From assembly GCF_008806595.1 (NCBI RefSeq), contig NZ_VZRB01000021.1, positions 1-64,000 of the forward strand: 64,000 bases of DNA. The letters run 5' to 3'. The translations under genes and the position numbers were made by a program. This document shows positions 26,681 through 38,191 of the stretch, one piece after another; positions within the stretch are counted from its first letter, which is position 1; each line of letters starts with the position of its first letter. The DNA comes from Streptomyces luteolifulvus (GTDB lineage Bacteria > Actinomycetota > Actinomycetes > Streptomycetales > Streptomycetaceae). Below the pieces are notes generated by a model. The model saw only the letters and a list, made by a program, of their open reading frames with translations, had not been told where the DNA came from and ran no database searches.

Positions 26681-27430
26681 ATGGCCCGTGATCGCAAACC
26701 GTCCCGTCGTCGCGCCCGCGTGATCGCGCTGTCCGTGGCGGCGCTCACCGTAGGGGGAAGCGCCCTCGCCGAGTTACCGGCCTCGGCTGCGGGCACGCCC
26801 AAGGGGCACGACGTCTCCTCGCACCAGAAGAACGTGGACTGGCAGCACGCGAAGGCCAAGGGCGCCCGGTTCGTCTATGTCAAGGCGACCGAGTCCACCG
26901 GCTACCGCAACCCGTACTTCGGCCGGCAGTACGACGGCGCTCGTGAGGCGGGCATCATCCGCGGCGCGTATCACTTCGCACTGCCGGACAAGTCGTCGGG
27001 CTCGGCGCAGGCGGCCTTCTTCGTGCGCAACGGCGGCGCCTGGAGCGGGGACGGCTGGACGCTGCCGCCGGCGCTCGACATCGAATACAACCCGTACGAC
27101 AGAAAGCGCCGGTGCTATGGCTTGACCAGGGCGAGGATGGCCGCCTGGATCAGGTCGTTCAGCGACGAGGTGAATCGACTCACCGGCCGCCGTCCGGTGA
27201 TCTACACGACCGCCCACTGGTGGAACATGTGCACCGGCAGCAGCCGCGCCTTCGGCTCCGACCACGCGCTGTGGATCGCCCGTCACAACGCGGCAGACGC
27301 CGGGTCTCTGCCCGCCGGATGGTCGTTCTGGACAATGTGGCAGTACGACAACAGCGGCAGCCTGCCGGGTGATCAAAATCTCTTCAACGGGTCCGCAGAA
27401 CAGCTGCGGAGGTTCGCCCGGGGCTCCTAG
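26681..27430 (+). CDS. Secreted GH25 muramidase (lysozyme)
   Basis: A 249-residue glycoside hydrolase family 25 protein that cleaves the peptidoglycan MurNAc-GlcNAc bond. An N-terminal signal peptide is evident: RRRAR, a hydrophobic core (VIALSVAALTVGGSALA), then PASAAG. Catalytic-type residues are D44 in GHDVSSHQ and D133/E135 in ALDIEYN. The C-terminal FWTMWQYDNSG is a family mark. Codon 32 (26774-26776) is TTA, very rare in Streptomyces and read by the bldA tRNA, so expression may be tied to development. ATG 26681 follows a GGGGGGA ribosome site. Confidence 0.9.
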   Translation: MARDRKPSRRRARVIALSVAALTVGGSALAELPASAAGTPKGHDVSSHQKNVDWQHAKAKGARFVYVKATESTGYRNPYFGRQYDGAREAGIIRGAYHFALPDKSSGSAQAAFFVRNGGAWSGDGWTLPPALDIEYNPYDRKRRCYGLTRARMAAWIRSFSDEVNRLTGRRPVIYTTAHWWNMCTGSSRAFGSDHALWIARHNAADAGSLPAGWSFWTMWQYDNSGSLPGDQNLFNGSAEQLRRFARGS

Positions 27431-27503
27431 CCGTGCGGCGTCCGGGCCGCGCGGTTCGGCAGAACAGCAACCACCCTTTCCAGACACCGTGCAGCCCGCC
27501 CCA

Positions 27504-27525
27504 GTTCACCTTCCGTTCACCCAGG
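27504..27525 (+). promoter_or_regulatory. PHO box (PhoP site) upstream of the Pit gene
   Basis: Two adjacent 11-base direct repeats, GTTCACCTTCC (27504-27514) and GTTCACCCAGG (27515-27525), match the Streptomyces PhoP consensus GTTCACC-type units. They lie 48 bases before the phosphate transporter start. A third, degenerate unit may follow at 27526-27536. Repression or activation by PhoP at low phosphate is expected. Confidence 0.8.
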
Positions 27526-27572
27526 TTGCCTACGGTCAACCAGCCAATGACCTCGAACGATTGCCTGGGTAA

Positions 27573-28805
27573 ATGGAAAACTTCTCGCTGATCCTCGCGA
27601 TCGTGGTAGTAACCGCACTCGCGTTCGATTTCACGAACGGTTTTCATGACACCGCCAACGCGATGGCCACGACCATCTCGACCGGTGCACTCAAGCCCAA
27701 GGTCGCGGTGGCCATGTCCGCCGCGCTCAACCTTGTCGGCGCCTTCCTCTCCGTGGAGGTCGCCAACACGATCTCCAAGGGTCTCGTCGACGAGACCGGC
27801 ATACGTCCCGAAGTCATATTCGCCGCCCTGGTGGGCGCGATCCTCTGGAACCTGCTGACCTGGCTCGTAGGACTCCCCTCCAGCTCGTCGCACGCCCTGA
27901 TGGGCGGTCTGATCGGCGCCACCATCGCCTCGGCCGGCCTCGGCGCGGTCCACGGCGACGTGCTCGTCACCAAGGTCCTGATCCCCGCGATCGCGGCCCC
28001 GCTGGTCGCCGGCATCGCCGCGATGCTGGCCACGCGGCTGTCGTACAGGCTGGGCAGGAAGGCCGACGGCAAGGCCTCCGAGAAGGGATACCGCGCCGGC
28101 CAGATCGCCTCCGCCGGACTGGTCTCCCTGGCCCACGGCACCAACGACGCGCAGAAGACGATGGGCATCATCACCCTCGCCCTGGTCGCCGGCGGCGCCG
28201 TCGCCCCCGACTCCGACCCGCCCGTCTGGGTCATCCTCACCGCGGGCCTCGCCATCGCGCTCGGCACCTACCTCGGTGGCTGGCGCATCATCCGCACCAT
28301 GGGCAAGGGTCTGACAGACCTTCAGCCGCAGCAGGGCTTCGCCGCCCAGACCAGCGCGGCCACGGTCATCCTGGCCTCCTCGCACCTCGGCTTCTCCCTC
28401 TCCACCACGCACTCCGTCTCCGGTTCGGTGATGGGCGCGGGCCTCGGCCGCAAGGGCGGTGTGGTCCGCTGGTCGACCGCGACCCGGATGTTCGTCGCCT
28501 GGGGCCTCACGCTCCCGGCCGCCGCCCTGGTCGGCGCTGTCGCCGAGTACGTGACCGGCCTCGGCGCCTGGGGCACGGCACTCGTCGCGGTCTTCCTGGT
28601 CGGCTCCAGCGCCGCCATCTGGAAGATCTCCCGCCGCGAGGTCGTCGACCACACCAACGTCAACCACCACGAGGAGCCGGCCGGCGTGGTGACCACGGCA
28701 ATCGCCGCGGTGGCGGTGCCCCCGACCCACGCCGCCGAGGACCTGTCGGCCACCATCCCGGCCCCGGCGGGCGAATCCGCCCCGTCGACGGCCACCTCCG
28801 TCTGA
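27573..28805 (+). CDS. Low-affinity inorganic phosphate transporter, Pit family
   Basis: A 410-residue Pit-family phosphate permease. Both family signatures are present: DFTNGFHDTANAMAT at residues 12-26 and SLAHGTNDAQKTMGI near 186. Ten or so helices are visible. The C-terminus (about 345-410) is a soluble His/Glu and Ala/Pro-rich tail (VNHHEEPAGVVTT). It probably imports metal-phosphate with protons. A PHO box upstream ties it to phosphate control. A small membrane protein follows 32 bases downstream, and a strong terminator lies after that. Confidence 0.92.
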   Translation: MENFSLILAIVVVTALAFDFTNGFHDTANAMATTISTGALKPKVAVAMSAALNLVGAFLSVEVANTISKGLVDETGIRPEVIFAALVGAILWNLLTWLVGLPSSSSHALMGGLIGATIASAGLGAVHGDVLVTKVLIPAIAAPLVAGIAAMLATRLSYRLGRKADGKASEKGYRAGQIASAGLVSLAHGTNDAQKTMGIITLALVAGGAVAPDSDPPVWVILTAGLAIALGTYLGGWRIIRTMGKGLTDLQPQQGFAAQTSAATVILASSHLGFSLSTTHSVSGSVMGAGLGRKGGVVRWSTATRMFVAWGLTLPAAALVGAVAEYVTGLGAWGTALVAVFLVGSSAAIWKISRREVVDHTNVNHHEEPAGVVTTAIAAVAVPPTHAAEDLSATIPAPAGESAPSTATSV

Positions 28806-28837
28806 GCCCCGCCCCCGGTTACTAAGGAATCAGCAGC

Positions 28838-29059
28838 ATGAAGATCGACTGGGCAGCTCTCGGCTCCGTCTTCGGGGTCAGCCTCGTGGTCACCGTCGCC
28901 CTCGTGGGCCTGTTCACCCTCGGCATCGCCGGCCTCTCCCGCCGCGAGCGGGCGGCCGAACAGGGCGGTTCCGCCGCGCTCGCGGTGACGGGCGCCTATC
29001 TTTGCTTCGCGGGGTGTGCCGCCGCGGTGGCGTACGGGATCTCACTGATCGTCGCCTGA
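28838..29059 (+). CDS. Small two-helix membrane protein after the Pit gene
   Basis: This 73-residue protein has two membrane helices (about 10-33 and 48-70) joined by a charged loop (SRRERAAEQGG). An AAGGAA ribosome site precedes the ATG. It is placed as the second gene of the Pit operon and ends 21 bases before a perfect hairpin, so it should share that transcript. I recall similar small genes behind pit in other streptomycetes. No function is known; an accessory role in phosphate transport is only a guess. Confidence 0.72.
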   Translation: MKIDWAALGSVFGVSLVVTVALVGLFTLGIAGLSRRERAAEQGGSAALAVTGAYLCFAGCAAAVAYGISLIVA

Positions 29060-29080
29060 CCGGCGGCAGCGACTTCACCT

Positions 29081-29112
29081 GGGGTGCGGGACGGATCGCC
29101 GTCCCGCACCCC
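29081..29112 (+). terminator. Terminator after the Pit operon
   Basis: GGGGTGCGGGACGG (29081-29094) and CCGTCCCGCACCCC (29099-29112) form a perfect 14-pair stem with an ATCG tetraloop, followed by TTGCTTCTG. It is well placed to end the pit transcript and insulate the riboswitch-controlled cobalamin operon that follows. Confidence 0.88.
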
Positions 29113-29204
29113 TTGCTTCTGTGGTGCCTGTGACCCCTCGTGTGTGGGTCTCAGCACACTCTCCCTTCGCAGGTCAGCAGCAAGTTGACGGCCGTTCCGG
29201 GCCC

Positions 29205-29325
29205 ATGGTGGACTGCCGGGGCCATGTACGGCGGCAAGAGAGGAAGCCGGTGAGAATCCGGCGCGGTCCCGCCACTGTCACCGCGGTAGTAAGCCCCGGG
29301 AGCCAGGAACTCTCACCGCCGGTCT
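29205..29325 (+). promoter_or_regulatory. Cobalamin riboswitch
   Basis: The conserved core GAAGCCGGTGAGAATCCGG (from 29242) runs into CGCGGTCCCGCCACTGT (ending about 29278), the central junction of the AdoCbl aptamer. The B12-box-like segment AGCCAGGAACTCTCACCGCC is at 29301-29320, slightly off consensus. Ends are approximate. A hairpin at about 29333-29351 (CAGGGCG / CACCCTG) follows and may be part of the expression platform, close to the ribosome site of the leader ORF at 29369. It should repress the cob operon when cobalamin is ample. Confidence 0.9.
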
Positions 29326-29368
29326 CGTCGAACCAGGGCGTGGACACCCTGAGTGAGGACATATCGCC

Positions 29369-29428
29369 ATGCACGGCTGCCGTTCGATCCTGAGTACGTG
29401 GGCCCTGCCCGACCCCACGGCCGGCTGA
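29369..29428 (+). CDS. Possible 19-residue leader peptide between riboswitch and cobD
   Basis: ATG 29369 opens a 19-codon frame (MHGCRSILSTWALPDPTAG) that stops at 29426-29428, four bases before the cobD ATG at 29433. A usable ribosome site, GAGGAC, ends nine bases before it. cobD itself has no clear ribosome site, so reading the leader could carry ribosomes onto cobD. The riboswitch could then act by opening or closing the leader's start. The frame is short, so chance is not excluded. Confidence 0.4.
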   Translation: MHGCRSILSTWALPDPTAG

Positions 29429-29432
29429 GCCG

Positions 29433-30404
29433 ATGCGTGCCGATCGCGTCTTCGCGTACGGCGCCGCCGCCGGCCTACTCGGTGATCTGATCCTCGGCGA
29501 TCCGCGCCGCGGGCATCCGGTCGCCGCGTTCGGACGCGCCGCCGGTGCCGTGGAACGCGTGCTGTGGCGTGACCACCGTGGATACGGCGCGCTGCACACC
29601 GCCGTGTGCGTGGGCGGTGCCGTCTCCCTCGCCGCCGTCGCCGCCTCGGCCGTACGGCGCTCCCGTGCCGCCTCCGTCGCGCTCACCGCCGCCGCCACCT
29701 GGGCCGTGGTGGGCGGGACCACGCTGGGGCGCGAGGCGCGGGCGGTCGGCCGTGCCCTCGAAGCGGGGGACGTCGCGGGCGCCCGGGCCCGGCTGCCGCA
29801 TCTGTGCGGGCGTGATCCGCAGGCGCTCGACGCCGACGGGATCGCCCGGGCCGTCGTCGAGTCCGTCGCCGAGAACACCTCGGACGCGGTCGTGGGGGCG
29901 CTGGTGTGGGGTGCGGTGGGGGGTGTGCCCGGTCTCGTCGGGTTCCGTGCGGTCAACACGCTGGACGCGATGGTGGGGCACAGGTCGCCCAAGTACCGGC
30001 GGTACGGGTGGGCTTCCGCGCGGCTCGACGATGTGGCCGGGTGGCCGGGGGCGCGGGTGACTGCCGTCCTGGCTGTTGTGGCGGGGTCCGATCCTCGGGG
30101 GGCGGTGCGGGCCTGGCGGACGGATGCGGGGAAGCATCCGAGTCCCAATGCCGGGCCTGTCGAGACGTCGTTCGCGGGGGCGCTCGGGGTGCGGCTCGGG
30201 GGCACGTTGTCGTACGGGGGGCGCATTGAGCATCGGCCCGTGCTGAACGGGGAAGGGCGTGCTGTGCGGGTGGGGGACATCGAGAGGGCTGTGCGGTTGT
30301 CGCGTCGGGTGGGGTGGCTGGCGTTGGGGGTGAGTGCGGCCGGCGCGCTGCTGCGGGGGCGGGTCGCAGGGCGCCCGGCACAGCGGTGGGGAGGTCTGTC
30401 ATGA
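29433..30404 (+). CDS. cobD: Adenosylcobinamide-phosphate synthase CobD/CbiB
   Basis: This 323-residue integral membrane protein belongs to the CobD/CbiB family, which attaches aminopropanol phosphate to adenosylcobyric acid. Recognisable features are LLGDLILGDPRRGHPVAAFGR at the N-terminus (residues about 14-34), RAVVESVAENTSDAVVGAL in the middle, and HRSPKYRRYGWASARLDDV. Four to five hydrophobic segments are visible. It is the first gene after the cobalamin riboswitch. Its ATG lacks an obvious ribosome site and lies four bases past the stop of the leader ORF. It overlaps cobQ by four bases. Confidence 0.93.
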   Translation: MRADRVFAYGAAAGLLGDLILGDPRRGHPVAAFGRAAGAVERVLWRDHRGYGALHTAVCVGGAVSLAAVAASAVRRSRAASVALTAAATWAVVGGTTLGREARAVGRALEAGDVAGARARLPHLCGRDPQALDADGIARAVVESVAENTSDAVVGALVWGAVGGVPGLVGFRAVNTLDAMVGHRSPKYRRYGWASARLDDVAGWPGARVTAVLAVVAGSDPRGAVRAWRTDAGKHPSPNAGPVETSFAGALGVRLGGTLSYGGRIEHRPVLNGEGRAVRVGDIERAVRLSRRVGWLALGVSAAGALLRGRVAGRPAQRWGGLS

Positions 30405-31908
30405 CCGGCGGGGGTCTTCTCGTCGCCGGGACCACCTCCGATGCCGGTAAGAGTGTTGTCACCGCCGGGATCTGTCGTTGGCTGGTTCGGCAGGGGGTCA
30501 AGGTCGCGCCCTTCAAGGCGCAGAACATGTCCCTCAATTCGTTCGTCACACGCGAAGGTGCCGAGATCGGGCGCGCGCAGGCCATGCAGGCGCAGGCCTG
30601 CCGGGTCGAGCCGGCCGCGCTGATGAATCCCGTGCTGCTCAAGCCCGGTGGCGAGCAGAGCAGTCAGGTGGTGCTCCTCGGCAGGCCCGTGGGCGAACTG
30701 AGTGCGCGCGGGTATCACGGCGGGCGGCAGCAGAAGCTCCTCGGGACCGTGCTGGACTGTCTCGCCGAGTTGCGGGGCACGTATGACGCGGTGATCTGTG
30801 AGGGGGCCGGCAGTCCCGCGGAGATCAATCTGCGGCGGACCGACATCGTGAACATGGGCATCGCACGCCATGCGCGGCTGCCCGTACTCGTCGTCGGTGA
30901 CATCGACCGCGGCGGCGTCTTCGCCTCCTTCTTCGGGACCGTGGCCCTGCTCTCGCCCGAGGACCAGGAGCTGGTCGCCGGGTTCCTCGTCAACAAGTTC
31001 CGGGGGGACGTCTCGCTGCTGGAGCCGGGGCTGGACATGCTGCACGGGCTCACGGGGCGGCGGACGTACGGGGTGCTGCCGTTCCGGCACGGGCTCGGGA
31101 TCGACGAGGAGGACGGACTGCGCGTGTCCCTGCGCGGCACCGTGCGGGAGTCGCACGTGGCCCCACCCGTCGGCGAGGACGTCCTGCGCGTCGCGGTGTG
31201 CGCGATCCCGCTGATGTCCAACTTCACCGACGTGGACGCCCTCGCCGCCGAACCGGGTGTCGTGGTGCGGTTCGTGGACCGGCCCGAGGAACTGGCCGAC
31301 GCCGACCTCGTGGTGGTTCCGGGCACCCGCGGGACCGTACGGGCGCTGGAATGGCTGCGGGAGCGGGGACTTGCGGACGCCATCGGACGCAGGGCCGCCG
31401 AAGGGCGGCCCGTCCTCGGCATCTGCGGTGGCTTCCAGATCCTCGGTGAGCACATCGAGGACGAGGTCGAGAGCCGGCGCGGGCACGTGGAGGGACTCGG
31501 AGTCCTTCCCGTCCGGGTGCGGTTCGCCCGGGAGAAGACCCTCACCCGGCCGACGGGGGAAGCCCTCGGCGAGCATGTCGAGGGATACGAGATCCATCAC
31601 GGGGTGGCCTCCGTCACCGGAGGGGAACCCTTCCTGGACGGCTGCCGGGCCGGGCAGACCTGGGGCACGCACTGGCACGGCTCCCTGGAGTCGGACGGTT
31701 TCCGGCGGGCCTTCCTGCGCGAGGTGGCGGCCGCCGCGGGCCGCCGTTTCGTGCCGGCCCCCGGCACATCCTTCGCCGCGCTGCGCGAGGAGCAGCTCGA
31801 CCGGCTCGGCGACCTGATCGAACAGCACGCGGACACGGACGCGCTCTGGCGGCTCATCGAGTCGGGCGCGCCGCAAGGACTGCCTTTCATTCCACCGGGA
31901 GCGCCCGC

Positions 31909-31912
<4 letters not shown>
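30401..31912 (+). CDS. cobQ: Cobyric acid synthase CobQ
   Basis: A 503-residue glutamine-dependent amidotransferase that amidates four side chains of adenosylcobyrinic a,c-diamide. The N-terminal P-loop-like GTTSDAGKS and NMSLNSFVT are characteristic. The C-terminal GATase domain shows GICGGFQILG with the catalytic Cys342 (31424-31426). The HxH-like EIHHGVAS segment follows. The start ATG 30401 overlaps the cobD stop (ATGA). Length and motifs are normal for CobQ/CbiP. Confidence 0.94.
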
Positions 31913-35573
<3,661 letters not shown>

Positions 35574-35577
<4 letters not shown>

Positions 35578-37583
35578 GTACCCCCTTTCCGTTCACGGCC
35601 GTCGTCGGCCAGGACGACCTGCGGCTCGCGCTGCTGCTGAACGCCGTGTCCCCGGCGGTCGGCGGTGTACTGGTGCGCGGCGAGAAGGGCACCGCCAAGT
35701 CCACGGCGGTGCGCGCCCTTTCGGCGCTCATGCCTCAGGTGGACGTCGTCGCCGGGTGCCGCTTCTCCTGCGACCCCGGCTCCCCCGACCCGGCCTGCCC
35801 GGACGGGCCGCACGAGGCGGGGGCCTTCGAGTCCCGGCCGGCCCGCATGGTCGAACTGCCCGTCGGCGCCTCCGAGGACCGGCTGGTCGGCGCCCTCGAC
35901 ATCGAGCGGGCGCTCGCGGAGGGCGTGAAGGCCTTCGAGCCCGGGCTGCTGGCCGACGCGCACCGCGGCATCCTGTACGTCGACGAGGTCAACCTGCTCC
36001 ACGACCACCTGGTCGACCTGCTCCTGGACGCCGCCGCGATGGGCGCTTCGTACGTCGAACGCGAGGGCGTCTCCGTGCGGCATGCCGCCCGTTTCCTGCT
36101 CGTCGGCACCATGAACCCCGAAGAGGGCGAGCTGCGGCCGCAGTTGCTCGACCGGTTCGGGCTGACCGTCGAGGTCGCGGCCTCCCGCGAGCCCGAGCAG
36201 CGGGTGGAGGTCGTACGGCGGCGGCTCGCCCACGACGACGACCCGGCCGGGTTCGCGGCGCGCTGGGCCGACGAGGAGGCCGCCGTACGGGCGCGGATCG
36301 CGGCGGCACGGGAGCTGCTGCCGTCGGTGCGGCTGGGCGACGGGGCGCTGCGGCAGATCGCGGCGACCTGCGCCGCGTTCGAGGTGGACGGCATGCGGGC
36401 CGACATCGTGATGGCCCGGACCGCCACCGCGCTGGCGGCGTGGGCCGGGCGGACCGAGGTGCTCGCCGAGGACGTGCGGCAGGCCGCGCTGCTCGCGCTG
36501 CCGCACCGGCGGCGCCGGAACCCGTTCGACGCGCCGGGACTCGACGAGGACAAGCTCGACGAGACCCTGGAGCAGTTCGGGGAGCCGGAGGACGACGACC
36601 CGGATCCCGACGGTCCCGGCGGGGGCGGCGGGGGCGGCGGGCAGCCACCGGCACCGGACTCCGACGCACCGCAGGGCGGTGACCCGGGCGCACGCACCGA
36701 GGACGGAGAGGGCGGGGAGCCGCAGCCTTCCGGCGCCGGGTCCGGTGAGCAGTCCGCGGTACGGGCCTCGGAGCCCTTCCGCACCAAGGTGCTGAGCGTG
36801 CCGGGCCTCGGCGAGGGTGCCGCCGGGCGGCGCTCGCGGGCGCGGACCGAGCATGGGCGGACGACCGGGGCCCGGCGGCCCCGCGGGACGCTCACCAAGC
36901 TGCATCTGGCGGCGACCGTGCAGGCTGCTGCGCCGCACCAGCGGGCACGGGGGCGGACCGGGCCGGGCCTGGTCGTGCGCCGGGACGATCTGCGGCAGGC
37001 CACGCGGGAGGGGCGCGAGGGGAACCTCGTGCTGTTCGTGGTGGACGCCTCCGGGTCGATGGCGGCACGGCAGCGGATGAGCGCGGTGAAGGGCGCCGTG
37101 CTGTCGCTGCTCCTCGACGCCTACCAGCGGCGGGACAAGGTGGGGCTGGTGACCTTCCGGGGGTCGTCGGCCGAGGTGGCGCTGCCGCCGACCTCGTCGG
37201 TCGACGCGGCGGCGGCACGGCTGGAGTCCCTGCCGACGGGCGGCCGTACACCGCTCGCCGCCGGGCTGCTGCGGGCGCACGAGGTGCTGCGCGTGGAACG
37301 GCTGCGGGACCCCGCGCGGCGGGCGCTGGTCGTGGTCGTCACCGACGGCCGGGCCACCGGCGGCCCCGAGCCGGTCGAGCTGGCCGGGCGGGCGGCGCGG
37401 CTGTTCGCGGCCGAGCAGGTCGCCTCCGTGGTCGTCGACTGCGAGTCGGGGCCCGTACGGCTGGGGCTGGCCGGGCGGCTCGCGGGTGCGCTGGGCGGTA
37501 CGGCGGTGACGCTGGACGAGTTGCGGGCGGACTCGATCGCCGGGCTGGTCAAGGAAGTTCAGGGCAACAGGAGGGCCGCGTAA
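35574..37583 (+). CDS. Fused ChlI/ChlD-type cobaltochelatase ATPase subunit
   Basis: A 669-residue protein joining an AAA+ motor (CobS/ChlI-like) to a von Willebrand A domain (CobT/ChlD-like). The Walker A GEKGTAKST is at 36-44 and the Walker B-like LYVDEVNLLHDHLVDLLLD is near 135. A Gly/Asp/Pro-rich disordered linker (about 335-400) follows. The VWA MIDAS motif DASGSMAARQ starts at D491. With CobN it would power cobalt insertion, replacing separate CobS and CobT. It starts at GTG 35574 by a 4-base overlap with cobN. Confidence 0.9.
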
Positions 37584-38191
37584 TGCCTCAGGGGCAGCCG
37601 AGTGTGGTGCCGGACGACGGGCTGACGACACGTCAGCGTCGTAACCGGCCCCTTGTGGTCGTGCACACCGGGATCGGGAAGGGCAAGTCCACCGCCGCAT
37701 TCGGGCTCGCGCTGCGGGCCTGGAACCAGGGGTGGCCGATCGGGGTGTTCCAGTTCGTCAAGTCGGCCAAGTGGAAGGTCGGCGAGGAGCGGGCGCTCAG
37801 GGTGCTCGGGGACTCCGGGGAGGGCGGGACCGTCGCCTGGCACAAGATGGGCGAGGGCTGGTCCTGGGTGCAGCGCGGCCTGCAGGGCGACAACGCGACC
37901 AACGAGGAGAAGGCCCGGGAGGGCTGGGAGCAGGTCAAGCGGGACCTGGCGGCCGAGACGTACCAGCTCTACGTGCTCGACGAGTTCGCGTACCCGATGC
38001 ACTGGGGGTGGGTCGACACCGATGAGGTGATCTCGGTGCTCCGGGACCGTCCCGGGACCCAGCATGTCGTGATCACCGGGCGGAACGCGCCCGCGGAACT
38101 CGTGGACTTCGCCGACCTCGTGACGGACATGTCCAAGGTCAAGCACCCCATGGACGTCGGCCAGAAGGGCCAGAGAGGCATCGAGTGGTGA
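37583..38191 (+). CDS. cobO: Cob(I)yrinic acid a,c-diamide adenosyltransferase CobO
   Basis: A 202-residue CobO/BtuR-type corrinoid adenosyltransferase that transfers the adenosyl group of ATP to the cobalt. The P-loop reads TGIGKGKSTAAFG near residue 28, QFVKSAKWKVGEE follows, then YVLDEFAYPMHWGW (Walker B), and the C-terminal KHPMDVGQKGQRGIEW is the family's conserved tail. It overlaps the chelatase stop by one base (TAATG) and is itself overlapped by cobB. All features are normal for the family. Confidence 0.94.
   Translation: MPQGQPSVVPDDGLTTRQRRNRPLVVVHTGIGKGKSTAAFGLALRAWNQGWPIGVFQFVKSAKWKVGEERALRVLGDSGEGGTVAWHKMGEGWSWVQRGLQGDNATNEEKAREGWEQVKRDLAAETYQLYVLDEFAYPMHWGWVDTDEVISVLRDRPGTQHVVITGRNAPAELVDFADLVTDMSKVKHPMDVGQKGQRGIEW

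Noticed and set aside
29121..29393. 90-codon open frame over the riboswitch
   Set aside because: It coincides with the conserved aptamer, has no coding bias, and the RNA signal explains the sequence.
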